Assembly: GCA_036847245.1 (NCBI GenBank)
Contig: DAIUAL010000163.1
Span: forward strand, 1 to 7,512
Direction: 5' to 3'
DNA from: UBA4661 sp002405405
GTDB taxonomy: Bacteria > Bacteroidota > Ignavibacteria > Kapaibacteriales > UBA4661
Length of the DNA stretch: 7,512 bases
Part shown: in pieces, positions 1 through 5,690 of the stretch
Numbering within the stretch: position 1 is the first letter of the stretch
How the letters are laid out: every line of letters begins with the position of its first letter
Made by a program: the position numbers and the translations under genes
Notes under the pieces: model-generated
The model's input: the letters and a program-made list of their open reading frames with translations, nothing else
What the model was told of the DNA's origin: nothing
Database searches by the model: none

Positions 1-3
1 ATT

Positions 4-52
4 AGTAAATAGTAAATAAAAATTAGTAAATAGTAAAAAGTAAATAGTAAAT
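4..52. repeat. Heptanucleotide tandem repeat array (AGTAAAT)n, seven units
   Basis: Seven consecutive 7-bp units run from 4 to 52. Five are exact AGTAAAT (4-10, 11-17, 25-31, 39-45, 46-52), one is AGTAAAA (32-38) and one is a diverged AAAAATT (18-24). The three bases before it (ATT) match the end of the diverged unit, so the array may continue to the left of the window. It lies about 90 bp upstream of the MATE gene. Every position here is A or T except the single G of each unit. Arrays like this can change copy number by slippage; whether this one does is not visible from one sequence. Confidence 0.85.
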
Positions 53-61
53 AATATTTTA

Positions 62-81
62 AATTTTTTTCAAAAAAAATT
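62..81. repeat. AT-only inverted repeat (A/T-tract)
   Basis: AATTTTTTT at 62-70 is the exact reverse complement of AAAAAAATT at 73-81, with a 2-nt spacer. It contains no G or C in the arms, so it is a poor RNA terminator. It is more likely bent A-tract DNA or an UP-element-like stretch ahead of the MATE promoter. It could also be a chance product of extreme AT content. Confidence 0.4.
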
Positions 82-102
82 AAAGTTTCTCTCCTTTAAA
101 CT

Positions 103-108
103 TATAAC
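103..108 (+). promoter_or_regulatory. Possible -10 element for the MATE gene
   Basis: TATAAC at 103-108 resembles a sigma-70 -10 box and lies 37 bp before the proposed start codon. At 17-bp spacing the -35 position (80-85, TTAAAG) matches TTGACA at only three bases. The very AT-rich DNA upstream could act as an UP element. In sequence this AT-rich, such a match can easily arise by chance. Confidence 0.25.
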
Positions 109-120
109 TAGAGAAACAAA

Positions 121-143
121 AGAGGAATTTCATGATACGATGA
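121..143 (+). promoter_or_regulatory. Shine-Dalgarno plus three-codon leader ORF overlapping the MATE start
   Basis: AGAGGA at 121-126 is a good Shine-Dalgarno. It is 5 nt from an ATG at 132 but 13 nt from the ATG at 140 that opens the long transporter frame. The ATG at 132 encodes only Met-Ile-Arg and stops at TGA 141-143, which overlaps the transporter ATG as ATGA. This is the usual geometry of translational coupling. Either ribosomes load on the mini-ORF and restart at 140, or the Shine-Dalgarno serves ATG 140 directly at long spacing. The arrangement is seen in the sequence; its function is inferred. Confidence 0.5.
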
Positions 144-1606
144 CAAGCGAGCATTTTGTATTTTTGCTCTCTACTTTTGTGTCTTTATTGCGAGATTATA
201 TTATTGTGGATTCTAAACCTTCCCCCACCCAAACTGTCAATTCATCATCTCCTCCGCAACTTCGTGGTGTAGACCTCTTACGTGGTGATGTAACTCCTTC
301 GTTATGGAAATTTGCAACACCATTGATTTTCAGTTTTCTTGCGCAAATCGTATATGTGTGGATTGATACATTCTTTATTCGACATTTAGGTCCTGCAGCA
401 ATTGCGGCGGCTGGCGTATGCGAACAAGTGATGTTTTTCACATATACACTCGGCGGAGGTTTTGCAACCGGCACATCTATTCTTGTAGCGCGTAGAATCG
501 GCGAACAACGCCGTGAAGAAGCGGAGAACATCGCCTCGCAATCATTAAATGCTATGTTTCTTGCGGGTGTCATCTTGGGGATCATACTCTATGCAGCTAT
601 GCCTTTCTTATTACATCTTCTTGGCTTGAAAGGCGAAGTTGAAATGTATGCGCTTGCGTATATGAGCATGGTTCTTTTTGCTTTTCCTGCCAATCTTCTC
701 ATCTTTCAAATCAACTCCATTGCCCGATCAGCAGGTAACTCGATGTTTTCAATGAGAGTACTGGTCATCAGTGCTCTTCTTAACATCGCCTTCGCTCCTG
801 TTTTTATTTATGGTATTGGTCCAATTCCTGCTTTAGGCATGTATGGTGCCGGCTTAGCAACGGCATTAGCCATCATTACTAGTTGTAGCATCGCCGTATG
901 GAATATATTTAATGATCGCAGCGGACTCAGAATTCGGCTTAATCTTGCTTTACCACATTGGAAGATTGTTCGTCAAATACTGACACTCGGAGTACCAACC
1001 TCGTTACAAATGCTGTGTATTAGCTCAACGCGGGTTTCTATTTACGGGATCGTAAGTAGCTTTGGCTTGGCAACGACAACGGCTTATACACTAGGTACAC
1101 GTATGGATTTTCTCATTTTTATGCCCGTGCTGGCATTCGGGATTGCAATGGAAACCATCACCGCACAGAATCTTGGTGCTCAACAACCTGAACGTGTTAT
1201 ACAATTCTACCGTACGGCTGTATGGCAGGTCTCAGCATTAGCTGCAAGCATCGGCAGCCTAATTTTTTTAGGTTCGAATACGTTCGCTCAAATTTTTGTC
1301 AAGGATGCTGCTGTACTTTCTGCAGTGCATAGTTACCTCAGCGTCTCCATTTTTGGTTACCCGCTTCTTGTACTGGGTGTACTCTCTATTCGTGTCCTTT
1401 CAGGAGCCGGCAAACCTTTCGTCAGCTTGGGCATTGTCTTTTTTTCTTTTCTTTGCACACAGTTTCCTGCAGCATACATCCTATCTCATTATACATCTTT
1501 ACAAAGCAGTGGTATTTGGTTTGGGGTTCTGACTTCATATTGCTGTTTTGCAGGAAGTAGTGCTATTTTTGTTGCGCAAAAACGCTGGATACAAGCAGTG
1601 ATATAA
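140..1606 (+). CDS. MATE family efflux transporter (NorM/DinF-like)
   Basis: This is a 488-residue polytopic inner-membrane protein with about 12 hydrophobic segments. MATE proteins export cationic drugs, dyes or metabolites in exchange for Na+ or H+; the substrate here cannot be told. Family features visible are a DLLRGDVTPSLWKFATPL start to TM1 (about 45-62), VWIDTFFIRHLG with an acidic residue in TM1 (D76), an AxGAGLATALAI segment in the middle (about 236-245), and its second-half counterpart ending in NLGAQQPERV (344-353). The last helices end at about 480. The first 40 or so residues precede the conserved core and include a Ser/Pro/Thr-rich stretch, so a shorter protein from a later start (for example GTG at 206) is possible. 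ATG 140 was chosen because it is the first in-frame ATG and lies behind a Shine-Dalgarno. The next gene is 155 bp away, so the gene may be transcribed alone. The family is secure; the exact start and substrate are not. Confidence 0.93.
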   Translation: MTSEHFVFLLSTFVSLLRDYIIVDSKPSPTQTVNSSSPPQLRGVDLLRGDVTPSLWKFATPLIFSFLAQIVYVWIDTFFIRHLGPAAIAAAGVCEQVMFFTYTLGGGFATGTSILVARRIGEQRREEAENIASQSLNAMFLAGVILGIILYAAMPFLLHLLGLKGEVEMYALAYMSMVLFAFPANLLIFQINSIARSAGNSMFSMRVLVISALLNIAFAPVFIYGIGPIPALGMYGAGLATALAIITSCSIAVWNIFNDRSGLRIRLNLALPHWKIVRQILTLGVPTSLQMLCISSTRVSIYGIVSSFGLATTTAYTLGTRMDFLIFMPVLAFGIAMETITAQNLGAQQPERVIQFYRTAVWQVSALAASIGSLIFLGSNTFAQIFVKDAAVLSAVHSYLSVSIFGYPLLVLGVLSIRVLSGAGKPFVSLGIVFFSFLCTQFPAAYILSHYTSLQSSGIWFGVLTSYCCFAGSSAIFVAQKRWIQAVI

Positions 1607-1640
1607 TCTGCATAAAATCCTTCCTTGTTTTTTGCGTTCT

Positions 1641-1646
1641 TATAAT
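1641..1646 (+). promoter_or_regulatory. Possible -10 box (TATAAT) for the glycosyltransferase
   Basis: A perfect TATAAT lies at 1641-1646 in the gap between the MATE gene and the glycosyltransferase, 115 bp before ATG 1762. I see no good -35 hexamer at 16-18 bp spacing. Transcription from here would put the hairpin at 1699-1722 in the 5' untranslated region. The call is weak because the sequence is AT-rich. Confidence 0.3.
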
Positions 1647-1687
1647 GTTATGTTTTTTGTGTCCTTATACTTGCTGTGGTTTAAGAT

Positions 1688-1726
1688 AGAACATTGCGCA
1701 TACCATACGCTTGTATGATATGTTCT
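1688..1726 (+). other. Nested inverted repeats ahead of the glycosyltransferase
   Basis: CATAC (1704-1708) and GTATG (1713-1717) form a hairpin with a 4-nt GCTT loop. The adjoining CATAC (1699-1703) and ATATG (1718-1722) extend it with a single C-A mismatch. Outside this, AGAACAT (1688-1694) is the exact reverse complement of ATGTTCT (1720-1726), which gives an alternative or longer stem. No U-run follows, so it does not look like an intrinsic terminator for the MATE gene. It lies 36-74 bp before ATG 1762 and could be an mRNA structure or a protein-binding site. Confidence 0.45.
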
Positions 1727-1761
1727 TCCCATATTTCTCTTCCTTTGGTTTTTCTAATTAC

Positions 1762-2598
1762 ATGACAACTACCCCCCGTATTAGTGTTATAACAGCGTGC
1801 TATAATTCTGCTTCTACTCTTCGAACAATGCTTGACAGCATTCGTTTGCAAGCAATTGAAGGTACTTTTTCTAAGGAATTTATTGAGTGTATCATCATAG
1901 ATGGTGGGTCTACCGACGAAACTCTTGATATTCTGCGTGAATATGATGATGTTATAACTTTTTGGAGCAGTGAGAAAGATAAAGGCATCGCTGATGCTTT
2001 TAGCAAAGGTGTTGCTCATGCACGTGGTGAGTGGATTGCTATTCTTGGTGCAGACGATGCATATTTACCTAATGCTTTTGCTACAATTCTTGCAGGAGCA
2101 GAACAGTATCCTATGGCTGACATTCTCTATGGCGAAGCACTTTTGGAGCAAGAGGGAAATACCACTATCGTACAGCGTGCACTTCCCTTTTCGGAACTGA
2201 ATCTCTATCATTCTTTCGTCTGTCATCAAGCAGTATTTGCTCGCAAAAAGGTCTTTGATACCATCGGTGGTTTTCGTGAACAGTTGCGTTATGCTATGGA
2301 TTACGACTGGCTTCTTCGCGCATGGAAACAAAACTTCGTCTTTCAACCCTTGCCTCATGCGCAGCTTGTGCGTTATTCTTTGGCAGGAGCATCAGGAAAA
2401 CACCGCGTGAAAGCTCTCCGCGAAATGCGCGACATTGCGATTTCTGTAGGATTAAACCGTGAAGAATGCTACAGACAATTTCGTTTATCAGTCATAAAAT
2501 CAACTATCGAAAGTCTTATGCAGACGATGGGCTTGCAGCCGATGATTCATCTCTATCGCACACGCATAAAAAAACGATATGCAGTTCTGCAAGACTGA
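1762..2598 (+). CDS. GT2 family glycosyltransferase (WcaA/WfgS-like)
   Basis: A 278-residue GT-A fold glycosyltransferase, expected to transfer a sugar from a nucleotide-sugar donor onto a growing surface glycan (LPS/O-antigen, exopolysaccharide or glycoprotein) at the cytoplasmic face. The protein opens with the family strand RISVITACYNSASTL. DGGSTDET follows at about 47-54, then EKDKGIADAFSKG at about 71-83. The DxD-equivalent GADD is at about 96-99 and would bind the metal and nucleotide-sugar. Further on come HQAVFARKKVFDTIGGF and AMDYDWLLRA, typical of the acceptor half, where the acidic cluster usually supplies the base. No transmembrane segment is seen. I chose ATG 1762 because it sits directly before the first beta strand; in-frame TTG 1711 and ATG 1720 would add 17 or 14 poorly conserved residues. 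There is no clear Shine-Dalgarno. No other glycan genes adjoin it, so donor and acceptor are unknown. Confidence 0.9.
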   Translation: MTTTPRISVITACYNSASTLRTMLDSIRLQAIEGTFSKEFIECIIIDGGSTDETLDILREYDDVITFWSSEKDKGIADAFSKGVAHARGEWIAILGADDAYLPNAFATILAGAEQYPMADILYGEALLEQEGNTTIVQRALPFSELNLYHSFVCHQAVFARKKVFDTIGGFREQLRYAMDYDWLLRAWKQNFVFQPLPHAQLVRYSLAGASGKHRVKALREMRDIAISVGLNREECYRQFRLSVIKSTIESLMQTMGLQPMIHLYRTRIKKRYAVLQD

Positions 2599-2615
2599 CA
2601 AGTTCTGCAAGACTG
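2583..2615 (+). repeat. 18-bp-period tandem duplication spanning the glycosyltransferase stop
   Basis: AGTTCTGCAAGACTG occurs at 2583-2597 and again, identically, at 2601-2615, so the period is 18 bp or six codons. Both copies read in the same frame as Val-Leu-Gln-Asp. The next codon is TGA in the first copy (the glycosyltransferase stop, 2596-2598) and TGG in the second. It looks like a recent small duplication at the 3' end of the gene. Confidence 0.85.
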
Positions 2616-2664
2616 GTTATTGATGTACTTGATTTCCTATGTTCTCTTTTACTGTGCACTTGCC

Positions 2665-3393
2665 ATGAGTTCCAAACCATTATCACATGACCTTCTGCAT
2701 CCTCGTGCAGAAAACATTCCCACATCTAACCCGCTCGACTTACTTTTTCGCGTGAATGAAATTTTCTATTCTATTCAAGGTGAAGGAACTCGTGCAGGCT
2801 TGCCTTGTGTTTTTGTTCGTCTGCATGGATGCAAACTACGCTGTTCGTATTGCGACACAACGTATGCGATCGATCGACGCAGTGGTGGCACACAAATGAC
2901 GGGACAAGAGATTGACAATATTTTTCGATCCTACCAATGCTCGTTCATTGAATTCACTGGTGGCGAACCGCTCGAAGAAATTAATGTGTTTCCGCTCATG
3001 CGATATTATTGCGATCAGGGTTATACTGTTGCCGTAGAAACAGGCGGTCATGTCGATGCCTCGCTATGCGACAAACGTGTTATTCGCATTATTGATATGA
3101 AAACACCCTCGTCTAATATGATGCGTATGAACAACTATACGAATCTGTTGCATCTGCGTCCGCATGACGAAGTAAAATTCGTCATCGGTTCGCGTGAAGA
3201 TTACGAATGGTCGCGCGATCTCGTTCGCGAATACGCATTATATAAACATTGTACATCGGTTCTTTTTTCACCGGTCTTCAATACTGTTCCCTATCAGGAA
3301 TTAGTATCGTGGATTCTCGAAGATCGACTGCCGGTGCGTTTTCAACTGCAGATGCACAAGTTTATTTGGTCGCCTGATACCCGTGGCGTATAA
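2665..3393 (+). CDS. queE: 7-carboxy-7-deazaguanine synthase (radical SAM)
   Basis: QueE converts 6-carboxy-tetrahydropterin to 7-carboxy-7-deazaguanine, a step toward preQ0 and queuosine in tRNA. The reaction is a radical ring contraction needing S-adenosylmethionine, a [4Fe-4S] cluster and Mg2+. From ATG 2665 the protein has 242 residues, normal for the family. It shows FYSIQGEGTRAGLPCVFVRL, then the cluster motif CxxxCxxC as C56, C60 and C63 in GCKLRCSYCDT. FTGGEPL, the SAM-binding GGE motif, is near 97-103, and the family ending QLQMHKFIWSPDTRGV closes it. In-frame TTG 2620 or ATG 2623 would add a hydrophobic N-terminus (YLISYVLFYCALA) unlike a cytosolic enzyme, so 2665 is preferred although no Shine-Dalgarno supports either. 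The coding frame ends in three consecutive in-frame stops (TAA TAA TGA, 3391-3399). No queC, queD or queF lies in the window. Confidence 0.95.
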   Translation: MSSKPLSHDLLHPRAENIPTSNPLDLLFRVNEIFYSIQGEGTRAGLPCVFVRLHGCKLRCSYCDTTYAIDRRSGGTQMTGQEIDNIFRSYQCSFIEFTGGEPLEEINVFPLMRYYCDQGYTVAVETGGHVDASLCDKRVIRIIDMKTPSSNMMRMNNYTNLLHLRPHDEVKFVIGSREDYEWSRDLVREYALYKHCTSVLFSPVFNTVPYQELVSWILEDRLPVRFQLQMHKFIWSPDTRGV

Positions 3394-3428
3394 TAATGAT
3401 TCGTCTCCTTTTTACAAGATAATGTGAT

Positions 3429-4721
3429 ATGACAATTACGCTGAATCCCCCTTCTTCTCAATTTCTTGAACTCACGCGTCGTCCTGCAGCACAGCATGAA
3501 TCATTGGAGTCTATCATTGCACCCATTTTCTCCACAGTTCAGGAAAATGGTGATATAGCACTACGCAACTATGCACGGCAGTTTGATAAAGCTGATATTG
3601 ACAACATTATTGTTCGTGACGAAGAGTTCCTTCGTGCAGAAAAACTCCTAAGCCATGATGTCAAACAAGCAATTCGTGTTGCAGCGGAAAACATCTCGAA
3701 ATTCCATACCATGCAATTCGACACGATGCAAGTTGAAGCTACACAACGCATCTCGACCATGCCTGGTGTTGTGTGTTGGCGTAAATCCTTGCCTATCGGT
3801 CGTGTTGGATTGTATATTCCAGGCGGTACAGCGCCACTTTTTTCGACAGTTCTCATGTTAGGTATTCCTGCAAGGATTGCAGGAAGTGACATTCGCATAC
3901 TTTGCACGCCACCTAGCGCAACCGGCGATGTGCACCCTGCTATCCTCTATGCAGCACAAACAGTTGGTATTCGCCATGTGTATAAAGCAGGCGGTGCACA
4001 AGCAATTGCAGCTATGACGTTTGGCACTGAGTCTGTGCCTGCTGTGCATAAAATTTTTGGACCCGGTAATAAATATGTCGTTGCAGCAAAACACTATGCT
4101 CAACAGTATGGTGTTGCTATCGATATGCCGGCTGGACCATCAGAAGTGTTGGTTATTGCTGATGATACCGCTAACCCACGATTTGTTGCGGCAGATCTGC
4201 TTGCACAAGCAGAACATGATATCGATGCACAAGTCATGCTTATTACGACAAGCCTACCATTAGCAGAAGCAACACTGCAAGAAATTGACATCCAGCTTAG
4301 TTTTCTGCCACGCAAAGAAACTGCATCACGAGCACTGAACAATAGCCGATGTATTGTTGTTGAAACAACTGATGCTGCCATCGCGCTCTCGAATCTCTAT
4401 GCCCCCGAGCATTTGATTATTGCTACCCACGATGCAAGTGCGCTTGCCGAACGCATTACCGATGCAGGTTCAATTTTTATTGGTCATTATACACCGGAGT
4501 CTGTCGGAGATTACGCATCGGGAACAAATCATACATTACCTACCAATGGCTATGCTCGTTCATATAGTGGTGTTTCTATTGATAGTTTTATGAAAAAAAT
4601 TACTCTGCAATCTCTTACAAACGAGGGATTACAAGCAATTGCGCCCACTGTTATCACAATGGCTCAAGCTGAAGGCTTAGACGCTCATGCACAAGCAGTT
4701 GCTGTTCGACTCTCCGTATAA
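3429..4721 (+). CDS. hisD: Histidinol dehydrogenase
   Basis: A 430-residue cytosolic enzyme that catalyses the last two steps of histidine synthesis, oxidising L-histidinol to L-histidinaldehyde and then to L-histidine with two NAD+; it normally works as a Zn2+ homodimer. All key residues are present, offset by one from the E. coli numbering: zinc ligands Q260, H263, D361 and H420; catalytic E327-H328 in APEHLII; and H368 in SGTNHTLPT. The family signature is seen in DMPAGPSEVLVIADD and LLAQAEHD, with the substrate/NAD region in GRVGLYIPGGTAPLFSTVLM. The length is typical. ATG 3429 has no clear Shine-Dalgarno and follows a minimal ATG-TGA at 3422-3427. It lies 35 bp downstream of queE on the same strand, so co-transcription is possible. 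The opposing ymdB-like gene ends 3 bp away, leaving no room for a terminator between them. Confidence 0.98.
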   Translation: MTITLNPPSSQFLELTRRPAAQHESLESIIAPIFSTVQENGDIALRNYARQFDKADIDNIIVRDEEFLRAEKLLSHDVKQAIRVAAENISKFHTMQFDTMQVEATQRISTMPGVVCWRKSLPIGRVGLYIPGGTAPLFSTVLMLGIPARIAGSDIRILCTPPSATGDVHPAILYAAQTVGIRHVYKAGGAQAIAAMTFGTESVPAVHKIFGPGNKYVVAAKHYAQQYGVAIDMPAGPSEVLVIADDTANPRFVAADLLAQAEHDIDAQVMLITTSLPLAEATLQEIDIQLSFLPRKETASRALNNSRCIVVETTDAAIALSNLYAPEHLIIATHDASALAERITDAGSIFIGHYTPESVGDYASGTNHTLPTNGYARSYSGVSIDSFMKKITLQSLTNEGLQAIAPTVITMAQAEGLDAHAQAVAVRLSV

Positions 4722-4724
4722 CTT

Positions 4725-5531
4725 TTACTCACTCCGCTTCCATTCGGGTAATGTAAAAGATTCAATGTGAGTTGCTTTTCCAGTACGAGAGTCAATTTTG
4801 ACAAATGCACCACAAACTCGTACATCATTTTCTGCAACCTCATATTTATGAGCTGTTTGAAGTAACATACGCTTGATTGCAATGTCAGTTCTCATACCGA
4901 TAACAGAGTCATAAGGACCTGTCATACCTACATCGCTAATATATGCGGTACCTTTGGGCATCAAGCGGGCATCACCCGTTTGCACATGTGTATGCGTACC
5001 TAATACAGCACTCACCTGCCCATCGAGGAACCAACCCATCGAGATTTTTTCTGCCGTAGCATCAGCATGGAAATCAACAATAATGATATTCGTTTCAATT
5101 TTCATTTTGGGGATAACCTGCTCTGCAGTCCGAAACGGACAATCTATAGCTGACATATAAGTACGACCTTGCAATTGCAAGACACCAATTTTTTTTCCAT
5201 CGCCACACTCAGCAATACAATACCCCGTACCAGGATTGCCTTTAGGATAATTATGGGGTCGTAAAATATTTTTTCGCTCCGACAACATCGGACGTGCTTT
5301 CCACTGCTCCCAAATATGATTGCCCGTAGTAATCACATTGGCACCTGCTTTAAAGAGAATATCTGCTTCGATTTCTGTCATACCTTTCCCATTGACGATG
5401 TTCTCACCATTGGTAATGATAAATTGTGGCTTGAAGCGCTCTTTAAGGGAAGGCATGACATTCACCAATGTATCCAACCCCACACGACCAACAATGTCCC
5501 CGATAAATAGAATTCCGTATTGATATGACAC
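4725..5531 (-). CDS. ymdB: TIGR00282 family metallophosphoesterase (YmdB-like)
   Basis: A 268-residue binuclear metallophosphoesterase. The Bacillus homologue YmdB hydrolyses 2',3'-cyclic nucleotides and influences biofilm and motility decisions; the role here is inferred only by family. Metal ligands expected for the family are present: D12 (FIGDIVGR), E43 and N44 (NGENIVNGKG), N71 (TTGNHIWE), H155 (DFHADATAEK), H180 and H182 (GTHTHVQTGD). The conserved DVGMTGPYD follows. The usual HAEATSEK reads HADATAEK here, a conservative change. The start is GTG at 5531-5529: an in-frame stop lies just upstream, the next in-frame ATG is at residue 26, and GGGGG at 5540-5536 provides a Shine-Dalgarno 4 nt away. 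It is the only gene on the minus strand, convergent with hisD and divergent from hisIE. The gene symbol is that of the Bacillus homologue and should not be confused with the unrelated E. coli ymdB. Confidence 0.93.
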   Translation of the reverse strand: MSYQYGILFIGDIVGRVGLDTLVNVMPSLKERFKPQFIITNGENIVNGKGMTEIEADILFKAGANVITTGNHIWEQWKARPMLSERKNILRPHNYPKGNPGTGYCIAECGDGKKIGVLQLQGRTYMSAIDCPFRTAEQVIPKMKIETNIIIVDFHADATAEKISMGWFLDGQVSAVLGTHTHVQTGDARLMPKGTAYISDVGMTGPYDSVIGMRTDIAIKRMLLQTAHKYEVAENDVRVCGAFVKIDSRTGKATHIESFTLPEWKRSE

Positions 5532-5535
5532 AATA

Positions 5536-5540
5536 CCCCC
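5536..5540 (-). promoter_or_regulatory. Shine-Dalgarno supporting the GTG start of the ymdB-like gene
   Basis: On the minus strand a run of seven A is followed by five G (5540-5536), ending 4 nt before the GTG at 5531-5529. It fits a G-rich Shine-Dalgarno and decides in favour of the non-ATG start, since an in-frame TGA lies just upstream of the A-run. Confidence 0.6.
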
Positions 5541-5600
5541 TTTTTTTAATCATCTCATGTGCCTATATGAATCATGTTTGTTCACGCACGTATGAATTTA

Positions 5601-5612
5601 ACGAAACTTCGT
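5601..5612. promoter_or_regulatory. Small palindrome in the divergent ymdB-hisIE gap
   Basis: ACGAA (5601-5605) and TTCGT (5608-5612) are exact reverse complements around a 2-bp centre. It is the clearest symmetrical element in the 159-bp region between the divergent starts at 5531 and 5691. Its position suits an operator controlling either gene, but a 5-bp arm can occur by chance and no regulator is identified. Confidence 0.25.
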
Positions 5613-5644
5613 GAGAAGTAGATACGGCATCATAAGCATTTCAC

Positions 5645-5652
5645 TAACTTTG
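5645..5652 (+). promoter_or_regulatory. Possible Bacteroidota-type -7 element for hisIE
   Basis: TAACTTTG matches the TAnnTTTG consensus used by the primary sigma factor of Bacteroidota and ends 38 bp before the hisIE ATG. The expected TTTG -33 element about 20 bp upstream is not seen, so the match is only partial. Confidence 0.28.
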
Positions 5653-5690
5653 CACCCGTTTTTGTCTGTCTTATTCCCTTTAATATTCCT

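Noticed and set aside
62..81. A/T-tract inverted repeat as an intrinsic terminator for a gene left of the window
   Set aside because: The stem contains no G-C pairs and the loop is only 2 nt, so it would not act as a stable terminator hairpin.
196..585. 129-codon minus-strand open frame inside the MATE gene
   Set aside because: It is antisense to well-conserved transporter sequence, its translation resembles no family I recognise, and there is no ribosome binding site.
1602..1607. TATAAT overlapping the MATE stop codon as a promoter
   Set aside because: It arises from the coding end (GTG ATA TAA T) and has no -35 partner. The intergenic TATAAT at 1641 is the better candidate.
1772..1777. 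Six-C run near the start of the glycosyltransferase as a phase-variable tract
   Set aside because: Homopolymer phase switches usually involve longer runs (about eight or more). Six C can occur by chance in Thr-Pro codons, and the frame is intact.
2596..2598. TGA recoded as tryptophan, making the glycosyltransferase and QueE one protein
   Set aside because: Other genes in the window use TGG for Trp, and the upstream protein ends sensibly. Each part is a complete family member, so two separate genes are simpler; kept only as a point to check.
3569..3907. 112-codon minus-strand open frame inside hisD
   Set aside because: It is antisense to conserved hisD sequence with intact catalytic motifs; its composition looks like a shadow frame.
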